In this document: positions 1-6,447 of the stretch, in pieces
Layout: the number at the start of each line of letters is the position of its first letter
How positions within the stretch are numbered: position 1 is the stretch's first letter
DNA from: an uncultured Rickettsiales bacterium
Lineage (GTDB): Bacteria; Pseudomonadota; Alphaproteobacteria; Rickettsiales; UBA998
Direction: 5' to 3'
NCBI GenBank assembly: GCA_937982385.1
Contig: CALJMC010000006.1
Location: 1 to 6,777 of the forward strand
DNA length: 6,777 nt
Notes under the pieces: generated by a model
Databases searched by the model: none
Seen by the model: only the letters and a program-made list of their open reading frames with translations
Told to the model about the DNA's origin: nothing
Program-made: the position numbers and the translations under genes

Positions 1-3000
1 CGTACAATAGGTGATTTTATTTTGCAAAGCGGTGCGACGAATTGAAAAACTATCTTTGAGTGATTGCGTTCCCTCAGTTGTATTGACTACGAAATCAACC
101 TTATTATCTTTGAGCAAATCAACGATATGTGGACGACCTTCGCGGACCTTGTTCACTGCTTCAACATTTAGCCCTTGTTCGGTGAGGAAGCTTTGCGTTC
201 CACGCGTTGCAATGAGCTTAAAGCCTAGATTCGCAAGGTTCTTGGCAATTTCAACGGTAGCTGCTTTGTCGCGTTCTTTCACTGAAATAAATGCTGTGCC
301 GCTTGTTGGTATGGTGGCACCTGATGCAATATGCGCTTTGGCAAAGGCGTGAGCAAAGTCGACATCAATACCCATCGCTTCACCGGTTGATTTCATCTCT
401 GGGCCGAGCACAACGTCTACATCTGGGAAGCGTGAGAAAGGGAACACAGCTTCTTTAACCGCGACATATTTGAAGAGCTCAGGTTTATCTGCAGGTGATG
501 GCGGCAAGTCAAAGTCGGCGAGCATTTCACCTGCCATCAAGCGTGATGCAATTTTCGCAATCGGCAAATGGGTTGTTTTAGCAACGAATGGTACGGTGCG
601 AGATGCGCGTGGATTCACCTCGATAATATAGATATCACCATCTTTCACGGCGAATTGCACGTTCATCAGTCCGACTACTTTGAGTGCTTTGGCGAGCGCC
701 TCGGTTTGACGTTTGATTTCTTTGACGACTTCATAACCGAGCGAATAAGGCGGCAATGAACAAGCAGAGTCACCAGAGTGAATACCTGCTTCTTCAATAT
801 GCTCCATGATGCCTGCAACATAGACATCTTGGCTATCTGCTAGGGCATCAACATCAATTTCGATGGCATCTTGCAGGAAGCTATCGACAAGAATTGGGTT
901 GTCGGAGAAGAGCTTGAAGAGTTCCGTTGAATATTCTTTTAAACGTTCTGCAGAATGAATAATCGCCATTGCGCGACCACCGAGAACGTAAGATGGGCGA
1001 ACGACCACAGGGTAACCCATGGAGTCTGCACGCTCCATCAGCTCTTCTTGTGTATGACAAATTGCGTTCTCAGGCTGTTTTAGACCAAGGGAGTAGAGCA
1101 ATTTCTGGAAACGTTCACGATCTTCCGCCAAATCGATTGAATCGGGCGAGGTGCCGATGATGGGGATACCCGCCGCTTCAATAGCGCTTGCGAGCTTGAG
1201 GGGTGTTTGACCACCAAATTGCACGACGACACCGCGTACGAATCCGCGTGTATGTTCGCGTTTGATAATCTGAATCACATCTTCTGCAGTTAGTGGTTCA
1301 AAATAGAGGCGGTCTGAGGTGTCATAATCGGTAGAGACGGTCTCAGGGTTGCAATTGATCATGATGGTTTCATAGCCCGCATCTGAGAGCGCATAGGCGG
1401 CATGCACGCAGCAATAATCAAACTCAATACCCTGACCAATACGGTTTGGACCACCACCGAGAATAATGATTTTTTGTTTATCGGTCGGTTGGGATTCACA
1501 TTCGGGCTCGGACACGCCGTCACCTTCATAGGTGCTGTACATGTAGGGCGTGAGTGCTTCGAATTCACCCGCGCACGTATCGACGCGTTTATAGACAGGT
1601 CGGATGGAAAGTGATTCACGAATGGCAGTGACAGACCCTTCCGTTTGGCCAACGAGTTTTGCAAGTCGCGCATCAGAGAAGCCTAGTTTTTTCAGGTGCA
1701 GCATTTCTCTTTTGTCAGATGGAATGCCGCTTTCACGTACCCATTCCTCAGCATCTACGATGCCTTTTATTTGCCCTAAGAACCAGCGATCGAAAGATGT
1801 AACTTCTTGAATTTCATCGGTATTCAACCCATTTCTGAATGCCTGAGCAATGTTCAATAACCTATCAGGCGTCGGTTGTGCGATGGCTGAGCGTGTTGCG
1901 GCCTTGAGGTCGTCTCCATCATGGCATTTGATCTCCATATCGTCCAAGCCGGCCAAGCCGGTTTCCATCGAGCGCAATGCTTTTTGAAGGCTCTCTTGGA
2001 AGTTTCGACCCATCGCCATCACCTCACCAACAGATTTCATAGCGGTGCCGAGCGTAGCTTTAGTGCCGGGAAATTTCTCGAATGTGAAGCGTGGAATTTT
2101 AGTTACGACATAATCAATCGTCGGCTCAAACGCGGCAGGAGTAGCGCGGGTGACATCATTAGTGATTTCATCGAGTGTGTAGCCTACTGCAAGTTTGGCT
2201 GCCACTTTTGCAATCGGGAAACCTGTTGCTTTGGATGCTAGAGCTGATGAGCGTGATACGCGCGGGTTCATCTCAATGACGACCATGCGACCATCTTTGG
2301 GGTTGATGGCGAACTGCACGTTTGAGCCGCCCGTATCTACACCAATTTCACGTAATACAGCGAGTGATGCATCGCGCATTAGCTGATATTCTTTATCGGT
2401 GAGGGTGAGCGCAGGGGCAACGGTGATAGAGTCACCTGTATGCACACCCATAGGGTCCACATTTTCAATAGAGCAGATGATGATACAGTTATCTGCTTTG
2501 TCGCGCACGACCTCCATCTCATATTCTTTCCAGCCCAAAAGTGACTCATCAATGAGTACCTCGTTGGTGGGGGAGGCATCCAAGCCTGATGCGATGAATT
2601 GTTCGAATTCTTCAACATTATATGCAATACCACCGCCAGAGCCACCCATCGTGAAAGAAGGGCGAATAATGAGCGGCAACCCCATTTCTTCTAGGGCTTT
2701 GCGTGCATCATCCATAGAATGCGCGATCATATTTTTTGCGCAATCGAGTCCGATTTTCTTCATCGCGATGTCAAAGAGTTCGCGGTTTTCTGCTTTATTG
2801 ATGGATTCAAGTGATGCACCAATAAGTTCAACACCCAAACGGTCCAATGTACCGTCTTCAGCGAGAGCTTTTGCACAGTTAAGTGCAGTTTGCCCGCCCA
2901 TGGTGGGGAGCAGCGCATCAGGTTTTTCTTTTTCGATAATCTTCGTCACCATCTCAGGGGTGATAGGCTCGATATAAGTTGCATCTGCCTGAGAAGGGTC

Positions 3001-3168
3001 AGTCATGATGGTCGCGGGATTGGAGTTCACCAGAATCACGCGATATCCCTCGTCCTTCAGGGTTTTGCAAGCTTGTGTGCCTGAATAATCAAACTCGCAG
3101 GCTTGCCCAATTACGATAGGACCCGCGCCGATGATGAGGATAGATTTTATATCTGTACGTTTTGCCAT
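1..3168 (-). CDS. carB: Carbamoyl-phosphate synthase large subunit (3' end cut by window edge)
   Basis: This is the large subunit of carbamoyl-phosphate synthetase. It takes ammonia from CarA and, with two ATP and bicarbonate, makes carbamoyl phosphate in the cytosol for pyrimidine and arginine synthesis. I translated most of the 1056 codons present, including both ends and the catalytic regions, and found no stop or frameshift. The protein begins MAKRTDIKSILIIGAGPIVI. The first ATP-grasp half has RPSFTMGG (R169-G176), R129, E215, Q285, E299 and N301, which match E. coli numbering without gaps. The second half has RPSYVLGGRAM (R724) and IIEVNPRAS (E850), offset by 9. The C-terminal allosteric MGS-like domain starts near residue 955 (GTAFISVKERDK) and includes NTTEGTQS and SIRRTALQ. 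The reading frame is open at base 1, and comparison with the 1073-residue E. coli protein suggests about 30 residues are missing. The start is fixed by an AGGAG 8 nt upstream and by coupling to carA. Family assignment is essentially certain. Confidence 0.98.
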   Translation of the reverse strand, partial: MAKRTDIKSILIIGAGPIVIGQACEFDYSGTQACKTLKDEGYRVILVNSNPATIMTDPSQADATYIEPITPEMVTKIIEKEKPDALLPTMGGQTALNCAKALAEDGTLDRLGVELIGASLESINKAENRELFDIAMKKIGLDCAKNMIAHSMDDARKALEEMGLPLIIRPSFTMGGSGGGIAYNVEEFEQFIASGLDASPTNEVLIDESLLGWKEYEMEVVRDKADNCIIICSIENVDPMGVHTGDSITVAPALTLTDKEYQLMRDASLAVLREIGVDTGGSNVQFAINPKDGRMVVIEMNPRVSRSSALASKATGFPIAKVAAKLAVGYTLDEITNDVTRATPAAFEPTIDYVVTKIPRFTFEKFPGTKATLGTAMKSVGEVMAMGRNFQESLQKALRSMETGLAGLDDMEIKCHDGDDLKAATRSAIAQPTPDRLLNIAQAFRNGLNTDEIQEVTSFDRWFLGQIKGIVDAEEWVRESGIPSDKREMLHLKKLGFSDARLAKLVGQTEGSVTAIRESLSIRPVYKRVDTCAGEFEALTPYMYSTYEGDGVSEPECESQPTDKQKIIILGGGPNRIGQGIEFDYCCVHAAYALSDAGYETIMINCNPETVSTDYDTSDRLYFEPLTAEDVIQIIKREHTRGFVRGVVVQFGGQTPLKLASAIEAAGIPIIGTSPDSIDLAEDRERFQKLLYSLGLKQPENAICHTQEELMERADSMGYPVVVRPSYVLGGRAMAIIHSAERLKEYSTELFKLFSDNPILVDSFLQDAIEIDVDALADSQDVYVAGIMEHIEEAGIHSGDSACSLPPYSLGYEVVKEIKRQTEALAKALKVVGLMNVQFAVKDGDIYIIEVNPRASRTVPFVAKTTHLPIAKIASRLMAGEMLADFDLPPSPADKPELFKYVAVKEAVFPFSRFPDVDVVLGPEMKSTGEAMGIDVDFAHAFAKAHIASGATIPTSGTAFISVKERDKAATVEIAKNLANLGFKLIATRGTQSFLTEQGLNVEAVNKVREGRPHIVDLLKDNKVDFVVNTTEGTQSLKDSFSIRRTALQNKITYCT

Positions 3169-3171
3169 GAG

Positions 3172-4374
3172 TTATGCTCCTACTGCTTGTTTGGGTGCAG
3201 CAGCACCATTTTTATGTTCTTCAATCATGCCGATAAAGCGATCAAACAAATATTGGCTGTCATGTGGCCCGGGGGATGATTCAGGGTGATATTGTACCGA
3301 GAAGGCCGGCTTTGTTTTGTGACGTACGCCCTCGATAGTGCCATCAAAGAGCGAGATATGCGACACTTCAAGACAATCTGGTAAGCCCGCATGAGACACG
3401 ACAAAACCATGATTCTGGCTGGTGATTTCAACCGTACCCGTTTGCTCATCACGTACGGGATGGTTGGCACCGCGATGGCCTTGATGCATTTTTTCGGTTT
3501 GTGCGCCGAAGGTGAGTGACATCAGCTGATGTCCTAAGCAAATCCCGAAGAGTGGAATATTTGCAGCAACTACACCTTTGATCGTTTGGGATGCATATTT
3601 TGCAGTAGCGGCAGGGTCACCCGGGCCGTTGGAGAGGAATACGCCATCTGGATTGAGTGCGATAATGTCTTCTGCCGTTGCGCGTGCAGGAACAACTGTT
3701 ACTTTGCAGTTGCGACTTGCAAGTGAACGCAGGATATTGAGTTTTTCACCATAATCAACGGCAACGATATGATAATTTTCACCGTTTGATTCGCCCATGC
3801 CATCTTCGAGTGACCAGCGCGTTTCTTTCCAGCTATAGTTGCTGGTGCTGCTTACGCCTTCAGCAAGATCAAGCCCTGCGAGGGGTGGTGTTTCTTTCAA
3901 TGTCGCTGAAAGGTCTGCTATGTCTGGCAGTTCAGCACCCTGTGCTACATGTGCGATAATGGCGTTTTGTGCACCAGTCGTACGGATGTGGCGGGTGAGG
4001 CGACGTGTGTCGACACCGCAAATACCTGTGATGGATTTTTCTTCGAGCCATTCCTGTAAATGTGATTCACTGCGGAAATTGGAGGGTTCGGTGATGTCTT
4101 CACGAATGACCAAACCGCGTACGGCAGGGTTAATTGATTCAATATCGTGCTTATTGCAGCCAACATTGCCGATATGAGGGAAGGTGAAAGTGACGATTTG
4201 TCCAGCGTATGAAGGGTCGGTTAAGACTTCCTGATAGCCCGTCATTCCTGTATTGAAACATATTTCACCAGAAGCCTCGCCTATGGCTCCAACGCCAAAT
4301 CCATAAAAAGCAGTTCCATCTGCTAATAATAGTAATGCATTATGGGGTAAGATGAGGGGCTTTTTTTCTGTCAT
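3172..4374 (-). CDS. carA: Carbamoyl-phosphate synthase small subunit (glutamine amidotransferase)
   Basis: CarA hydrolyses glutamine and passes ammonia through a tunnel to CarB. The 400-residue protein begins MTEKKPLILPHNALLLLADG. It has the N-terminal CPSase small-chain domain (about residues 10-150: FNTGMTGYQEVLTDPSY, GVDTRRLTRHIR) followed by a class I glutamine amidotransferase domain (about 205-385). The nucleophile is Cys279 in FGICLGHQLM. His363 and Glu365 in QYHPESSPGPHDS complete the triad. These sit exactly 10 residues beyond E. coli C269/H353/E355, so the enzyme looks active. The frame stays open upstream to a TTG at 4413, adding 13 residues. I prefer the ATG at 4374 because the best promoter would start transcription only 2-3 nt before that TTG and because the extra residues do not resemble the family. 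The Shine-Dalgarno sequence is weak (GAAAG, 10 nt upstream). It is co-transcribed with carB. Confidence 0.96.
   Translation of the reverse strand: MTEKKPLILPHNALLLLADGTAFYGFGVGAIGEASGEICFNTGMTGYQEVLTDPSYAGQIVTFTFPHIGNVGCNKHDIESINPAVRGLVIREDITEPSNFRSESHLQEWLEEKSITGICGVDTRRLTRHIRTTGAQNAIIAHVAQGAELPDIADLSATLKETPPLAGLDLAEGVSSTSNYSWKETRWSLEDGMGESNGENYHIVAVDYGEKLNILRSLASRNCKVTVVPARATAEDIIALNPDGVFLSNGPGDPAATAKYASQTIKGVVAANIPLFGICLGHQLMSLTFGAQTEKMHQGHRGANHPVRDEQTGTVEITSQNHGFVVSHAGLPDCLEVSHISLFDGTIEGVRHKTKPAFSVQYHPESSPGPHDSQYLFDRFIGMIEEHKNGAAAPKQAVGA
3177..3181 (-). promoter_or_regulatory. Ribosome binding site of carB inside the end of carA
   Basis: AGGAG on the minus strand lies 8 nt before the carB ATG (3168) and inside the last codons of carA. 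The carA stop (3174-3172) and the carB start are 3 nt apart. This arrangement suggests translational coupling of the two subunits, which are needed in equal amounts. Confidence 0.8.
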
Positions 4375-4422
4375 TTTTTCTATGCTTTCTAAGAGAGCTA
4401 TGTGGCTGACCAAATTCGCCAG

Positions 4423-4450
4423 AATCTAACAAGATTTCAGCAATCGTCAA
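4423..4450 (-). promoter_or_regulatory. Predicted sigma70-type promoter of carAB
   Basis: On the minus strand, TTGACG (4450-4445, 5 of 6 consensus) and TAGATT (4428-4423, 4 of 6) are separated by 16 nt. Transcription would begin near 4416, giving a leader of about 41 nt to the ATG at 4374. The leader shows no obvious attenuator or leader peptide. An 8-bp palindrome ACTATAGT (4453-4460) lies just upstream of the -35 box and might be an operator. This is a prediction by eye. Confidence 0.55.
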
Positions 4451-4496
4451 GCACTATAGTCATTTGATTCAACATTTTCGTTTATGTCTACTGAAC

Positions 4497-4510
4497 AACC
4501 GGCAGCGGTT
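4497..4510. other. Small hairpin between phaZ and carA
   Basis: AACCG and CGGTT form a 5-bp stem around a 4-nt GCAG loop. It lies downstream of the phaZ stop (117 nt away) and upstream of the carA promoter. No run of T follows in the phaZ direction, so it is not a convincing intrinsic terminator. I saw no better terminator for phaZ in this spacer. Confidence 0.3.
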
Positions 4511-4620
4511 GCGTTATCCCGTGCTATGACATGGGATCGACCTTGCTGCGCTAAGGATAAAAGATGGGCCTTAAGTCAACGTGGAGATCAGCCTTGCTAC
4601 ATTACGTTCAGGATGACAGA
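4511..4620. repeat. Intergenic segment with two diverged copies of a GATC-CCTTGCT unit
   Basis: Inside the carA-phaZ spacer, GATCGACCTTGCTGCG (4535-4550) and GATCAGCCTTGCTACA (4586-4601) agree at 12 of 16 positions, 51 nt apart. Both follow a short purine-rich GGG or GGAG stretch. The right end reads GGATGAC (4611-4617), which on the minus strand is GTCATCCTGAACG. That resembles the outer ends of short palindromic intergenic repeats found in many proteobacteria. Small dyads are also present: ATCCC/GGGAT at 4516-4520 and 4533-4537, and CCTT/AAGG at 4541-4544 and 4553-4556. Identification as a dispersed repeat is inference, because only one locus is visible. Confidence 0.35.
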
Positions 4621-4626
4621 AAACGG

Positions 4627-5874
4627 CTATTTCTTAACAGCTGCATTCATATGGTCGATAATCACGGGAACGATATGTTTGCGATAGCGGCGACCATTGA
4701 AAATGCCGTAATGCCCGACACCTTCTTGCAGGTGGTAGCGCTTCTTGCTGTCAGCAAGTCCCGTTGAAATATCAAGGGCAGATTTGGTTTGTCCAACGCC
4801 TGAGATGTCATCTTTTTCACCTTCGATGCAGAGAATCGCCGTTTTGGTGATGGCTTCGGGCTTGATGATATCACCTTTATAGTCGAATTCGCCTTTTGGT
4901 AGCAGGTGCTTTTGGAATACTTTTTCGATGGTTTGTAGATAGAATGCCGCATCCAAATCGCATACGGAAAGATATTCATCATAAAATTCTTTGTGAGAAT
5001 CAGCAGATTCCCCATCGCCTTCGACGAGATGATTAAAGAGTTTTACATGCTCACCAATATGACGCTCTAGGTTCATGGTCATGAAGCCTGTGAGCTGCAT
5101 AAAGCCTGGGTATACACGCTTCATAAAGCCAGGGTAGTTCGCAGGGACGCGGCTGACAACATTTTGTTCAAACCAGCTAAGCGGCTTGTCCATGGCGAGC
5201 TGGTTCACTTGCGTTGGGTTGGCGCGCGTATCAATGGGCCCGCCCATCAGTGTCATCGAAAGGGGTGTGCACGGGTCTTTGTACGCTGACATTAATGCAA
5301 CGGCGGCATAGAGTGGCACAGACGGCTGACAGACAGCCATGGTATGGACGTTGTCACCTAAGAGTGTGATGAAGTCGATGAGGTAGCTGATATAGTCATG
5401 CAAATCGAAATCACCCATATGCATAGGCGTTTCGCGAGCATCGACCCAATCGGTAATATAGACATCGGCATGAGGTAGCAAACCTTCAACCGTACCACGA
5501 AGCAATGTAGCATGGTGACCGGACATCGGCGCAACCAGCAAAATCTTGGGTTGATTGGCGACGGCCTTATTTTTGGTGTGGCGTACGAAATGGCGCAAAT
5601 CGCAGAAATCGCGCGTTTGCACGATTTCATCATGTACTTTGATGGGCTTTCCATCAATCTCGGTTTCAGTAATACCAAACTCGGGTTTGCCATAGCGGCG
5701 CGTCATGCGCTCAACTAATTCCATACCTGCAAGCATTTTGCGTCCATAGTTCGTATAAGAGAGCGGGCTCATGGGGTTTGCATGTACATGTTTGCTCATA
5801 TGTGCGGCATAGCGCAATGGCGACATGCTAAAGCGTTGCATCTCGTGAAGTTGGTATAGCGCGAAGTTTTCCAA
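4627..5874 (-). CDS. phaZ: Intracellular polyhydroxybutyrate depolymerase
   Basis: This cytosolic alpha/beta-hydrolase-type enzyme breaks down stored polyhydroxybutyrate granules to release hydroxybutyrate units. The 415-residue length matches the PhaZ1 family (about 400-420). Catalytic residues are visible: nucleophile Cys182 in MAVCQPSVPLYAA, Asp355 in IEGEKDDIS, and His388 in VGHYGIFNGRRYR. As I recall, the Ralstonia eutropha enzyme uses C183, D355 and H388, so spacing is conserved almost exactly. The family signatures NPMSPLSYTNYGR and RRYGKPEFG are near the N-terminus, and a PHB depolymerase C-terminal domain fills roughly residues 205-405. No signal peptide is visible, consistent with action on internal granules. 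An ATG at 5925 would add 17 residues, but a promoter -10 box lies inside that extension. I therefore choose the TTG at 5874, which follows a TGAGG by 6 nt. No pha synthesis gene is in view. Confidence 0.94.
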   Translation of the reverse strand: MENFALYQLHEMQRFSMSPLRYAAHMSKHVHANPMSPLSYTNYGRKMLAGMELVERMTRRYGKPEFGITETEIDGKPIKVHDEIVQTRDFCDLRHFVRHTKNKAVANQPKILLVAPMSGHHATLLRGTVEGLLPHADVYITDWVDARETPMHMGDFDLHDYISYLIDFITLLGDNVHTMAVCQPSVPLYAAVALMSAYKDPCTPLSMTLMGGPIDTRANPTQVNQLAMDKPLSWFEQNVVSRVPANYPGFMKRVYPGFMQLTGFMTMNLERHIGEHVKLFNHLVEGDGESADSHKEFYDEYLSVCDLDAAFYLQTIEKVFQKHLLPKGEFDYKGDIIKPEAITKTAILCIEGEKDDISGVGQTKSALDISTGLADSKKRYHLQEGVGHYGIFNGRRYRKHIVPVIIDHMNAAVKK

Positions 5875-5880
5875 AAAGGA

Positions 5881-5885
5881 CCTCA
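5881..5885 (-). promoter_or_regulatory. Ribosome binding site that decides the TTG start of phaZ
   Basis: TGAGG on the minus strand lies 6 nt before the TTG at 5874. The resulting protein starts MENFALYQLHEMQRF, which lines up with the LYQL-EMQR start typical of PhaZ proteins. The alternative ATG at 5925 has no comparable Shine-Dalgarno sequence in front of it. Confidence 0.65.
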
Positions 5886-5908
5886 GTTCGGTGGTTATGT
5901 TGCAGTGC

Positions 5909-5938
5909 AGTATAGACGATAACATATGTCTTCGTCAA
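5909..5938 (-). promoter_or_regulatory. Predicted sigma70-type promoter of phaZ
   Basis: On the minus strand, TTGACG (5938-5933, 5 of 6) and TATACT (5914-5909, 5 of 6) are separated by 18 nt. The expected transcription start near 5902 gives a leader of about 28 nt to the TTG at 5874. The upstream ATG at 5925 lies within the spacer of this promoter, so it could not be on this transcript. Confidence 0.6.
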
Positions 5939-6055
5939 TTGAAGCGATTATGTGACGGAAAATCCAATATGACTGAAAATAACGGGCAAAAAGCCCTTAT
6001 ATGACACAATCTGTTGCGGAGCTTCGGACGAGACTGATAGGAATAGACTATGATA
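5939..6055. other. Left half of the divergent phaZ / lipoprotein spacer, no gene seen
   Basis: I find no convincing coding sequence here. A short hairpin GGGC-AAAAA-GCCC (5984-5996) is followed by a T-poor stretch and is a poor terminator. A TATGAT (6049-6054) resembles a -10 box on the plus strand, but no good -35 box stands 16-18 nt upstream. The dyad ACTAT-G-ATAGT (6047-6057) overlaps this box and the first base pairs of the hairpin chain that begins at 6056; it might be a protein-binding site. Confidence 0.4.
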
Positions 6056-6154
6056 GTGGATTAACTATAGAGTTAGGTATGACTTAATCCACGAACCCTT
6101 GTGACTGCAAGGGCGCCGAGAGTTCGGCGGATTAAAATGTGTAAGATTTTAATC
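6056..6154 (+). other. Chain of four perfect hairpins upstream of the entericidin-like gene
   Basis: Four perfect inverted repeats lie almost end to end. H1 is 9 bp (6056-6064 with 6084-6092, 19-nt loop). H2 is 6 bp (6096-6101 with 6108-6113, 6-nt loop). H3 is 6 bp (6114-6119 with 6124-6129, loop GAGT). H4 is 8 bp (6130-6137 with 6147-6154, 9-nt loop). H2, H3 and H4 abut without a spare base. GGATTAA occurs at 6058-6064 and again at 6129-6135, and both copies can pair with TTAATCC at 6084-6090. The second pairing would enclose H2 and H3 and would break H1 and H4. Strand is assigned from the downstream gene, which is inference. I recognise no known riboswitch or small RNA. It could be a leader RNA, a small RNA, or DNA-level structure. 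Confidence 0.5.
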
Positions 6155-6163
6155 TTAAAAGAC

Positions 6164-6169
6164 TATATT
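6164..6169 (+). promoter_or_regulatory. Possible -10 box before the entericidin-like gene
   Basis: TATATT matches the -10 consensus at 5 of 6 positions in an AT-rich stretch, but the hexamer 17 nt upstream (GTAAGA) is a poor -35 box. If used, transcription would start near 6176 and the hairpin chain would lie outside the mRNA. If an upstream promoter is used, the chain would be in the leader. The sequence does not settle which. Confidence 0.25.
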
Positions 6170-6179
6170 TGTTTTAATG

Positions 6180-6184
6180 AAAGG
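6180..6184 (+). promoter_or_regulatory. Ribosome binding site choosing the ATG at 6192
   Basis: AAAGG lies 7 nt before the ATG at 6192. It falls inside the extra codons of the longer reading from 6177, which argues that the shorter form is made. Confidence 0.6.
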
Positions 6185-6191
6185 TTTTACG

Positions 6192-6434
6192 ATGAAAAAA
6201 GTTATCATAGCATCTGCGCTGCTTTTGGCGCTTACTGGATGTAATACAACGCGAGGATTTGGTGAAGATTTGCAAGCAGCAGGTAGCTGGTTGAGTTCTA
6301 GTGCTGAGAAAACTCAGAATTATTCTAGTTCTTCTAGCGCTTCTGCATCGTCTCCTTCTGTGGCCAGCAGGTTCACTCCAGTAGAAGATTCTTACAGCTA
6401 TCCAGGTGATGTTAAGGGAAAATATTTAGACTAG
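6192..6434 (+). CDS. Entericidin A/B-like small lipoprotein with serine-rich tail
   Basis: This is a predicted lipoprotein of 80 residues. The N-terminus has two lysines, a hydrophobic stretch (residues 4-14) and the lipobox LTGC with lipidated Cys17. The residue after Cys is Asn, so outer-membrane sorting is likely. The mature start CNTTRGFGEDLQAAGSWL matches the entericidin core (Cys-Asn-Thr-x-x-Gly-x-Gly-x-Asp-x-Gln-x-x-Gly). Entericidins are usually only about 40-50 residues, ending soon after this core. Here a tail of about 45 residues follows, with 14 serines between residues 32 and 59 and a run of five at 45-49, then an acidic and aromatic end (EDSYSYPGDVKGKYLD). I choose the ATG at 6192 because AAAGG stands 7 nt before it; an in-frame ATG at 6177 would add MKGFT and spoil the signal peptide. 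In E. coli this family is tied to a stress-induced lysis role, but that function is not established for this protein. Confidence 0.82.
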   Translation: MKKVIIASALLLALTGCNTTRGFGEDLQAAGSWLSSSAEKTQNYSSSSSASASSPSVASRFTPVEDSYSYPGDVKGKYLD

Positions 6435-6441
6435 TCTAAAT
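6424..6441. terminator. 18-bp perfect palindrome over the stop codon, possible bidirectional terminator
   Basis: ATTTAGACT followed by AGTCTAAAT is a perfect 18-bp palindrome covering the TAG of the entericidin-like gene and ending 6 nt before the stop of the convergent gene. As RNA it could form a 7-bp stem with a CTAG loop on either strand. It is AT-rich and lacks a clear T run on the plus side, so termination is only a possibility; it may instead bind a protein. Confidence 0.35.
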
Positions 6442-6447
6442 GCCCGC

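Noticed and set aside
2399..2977. 192-residue plus-strand reading frame
   Set aside because: It lies wholly opposite carB, whose frame here holds catalytic residues conserved to E. coli numbering. The serine-rich, low-complexity product is typical of an antisense shadow.
1..3168. Possible disruption of carB, because no single closed reading frame spans it
   Set aside because: The frame simply has no stop before the window edge. The codons read from 3168 to 1 give continuous CarB sequence, including the allosteric domain.
4484..4687. 67-residue plus-strand reading frame in the carA-phaZ spacer
   Set aside because: It overlaps the end of phaZ on the other strand, has no clear Shine-Dalgarno sequence, resembles no family I know, and is built from the two repeat-like units.
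5984..5996. GGGC-AAAAA-GCCC as an intrinsic terminator
   Set aside because: The stem has only 4 bp and no T run follows. It also sits between divergent genes, where no transcript is expected to end.
6056..6154. tRNA, hammerhead ribozyme or glycine riboswitch in the hairpin region
   Set aside because: The helices and loops do not fit a cloverleaf, the CTGATAG nearby lacks the hammerhead core CTGANGA, and the GGCGCCGA stretch lacks the rest of the glycine aptamer.
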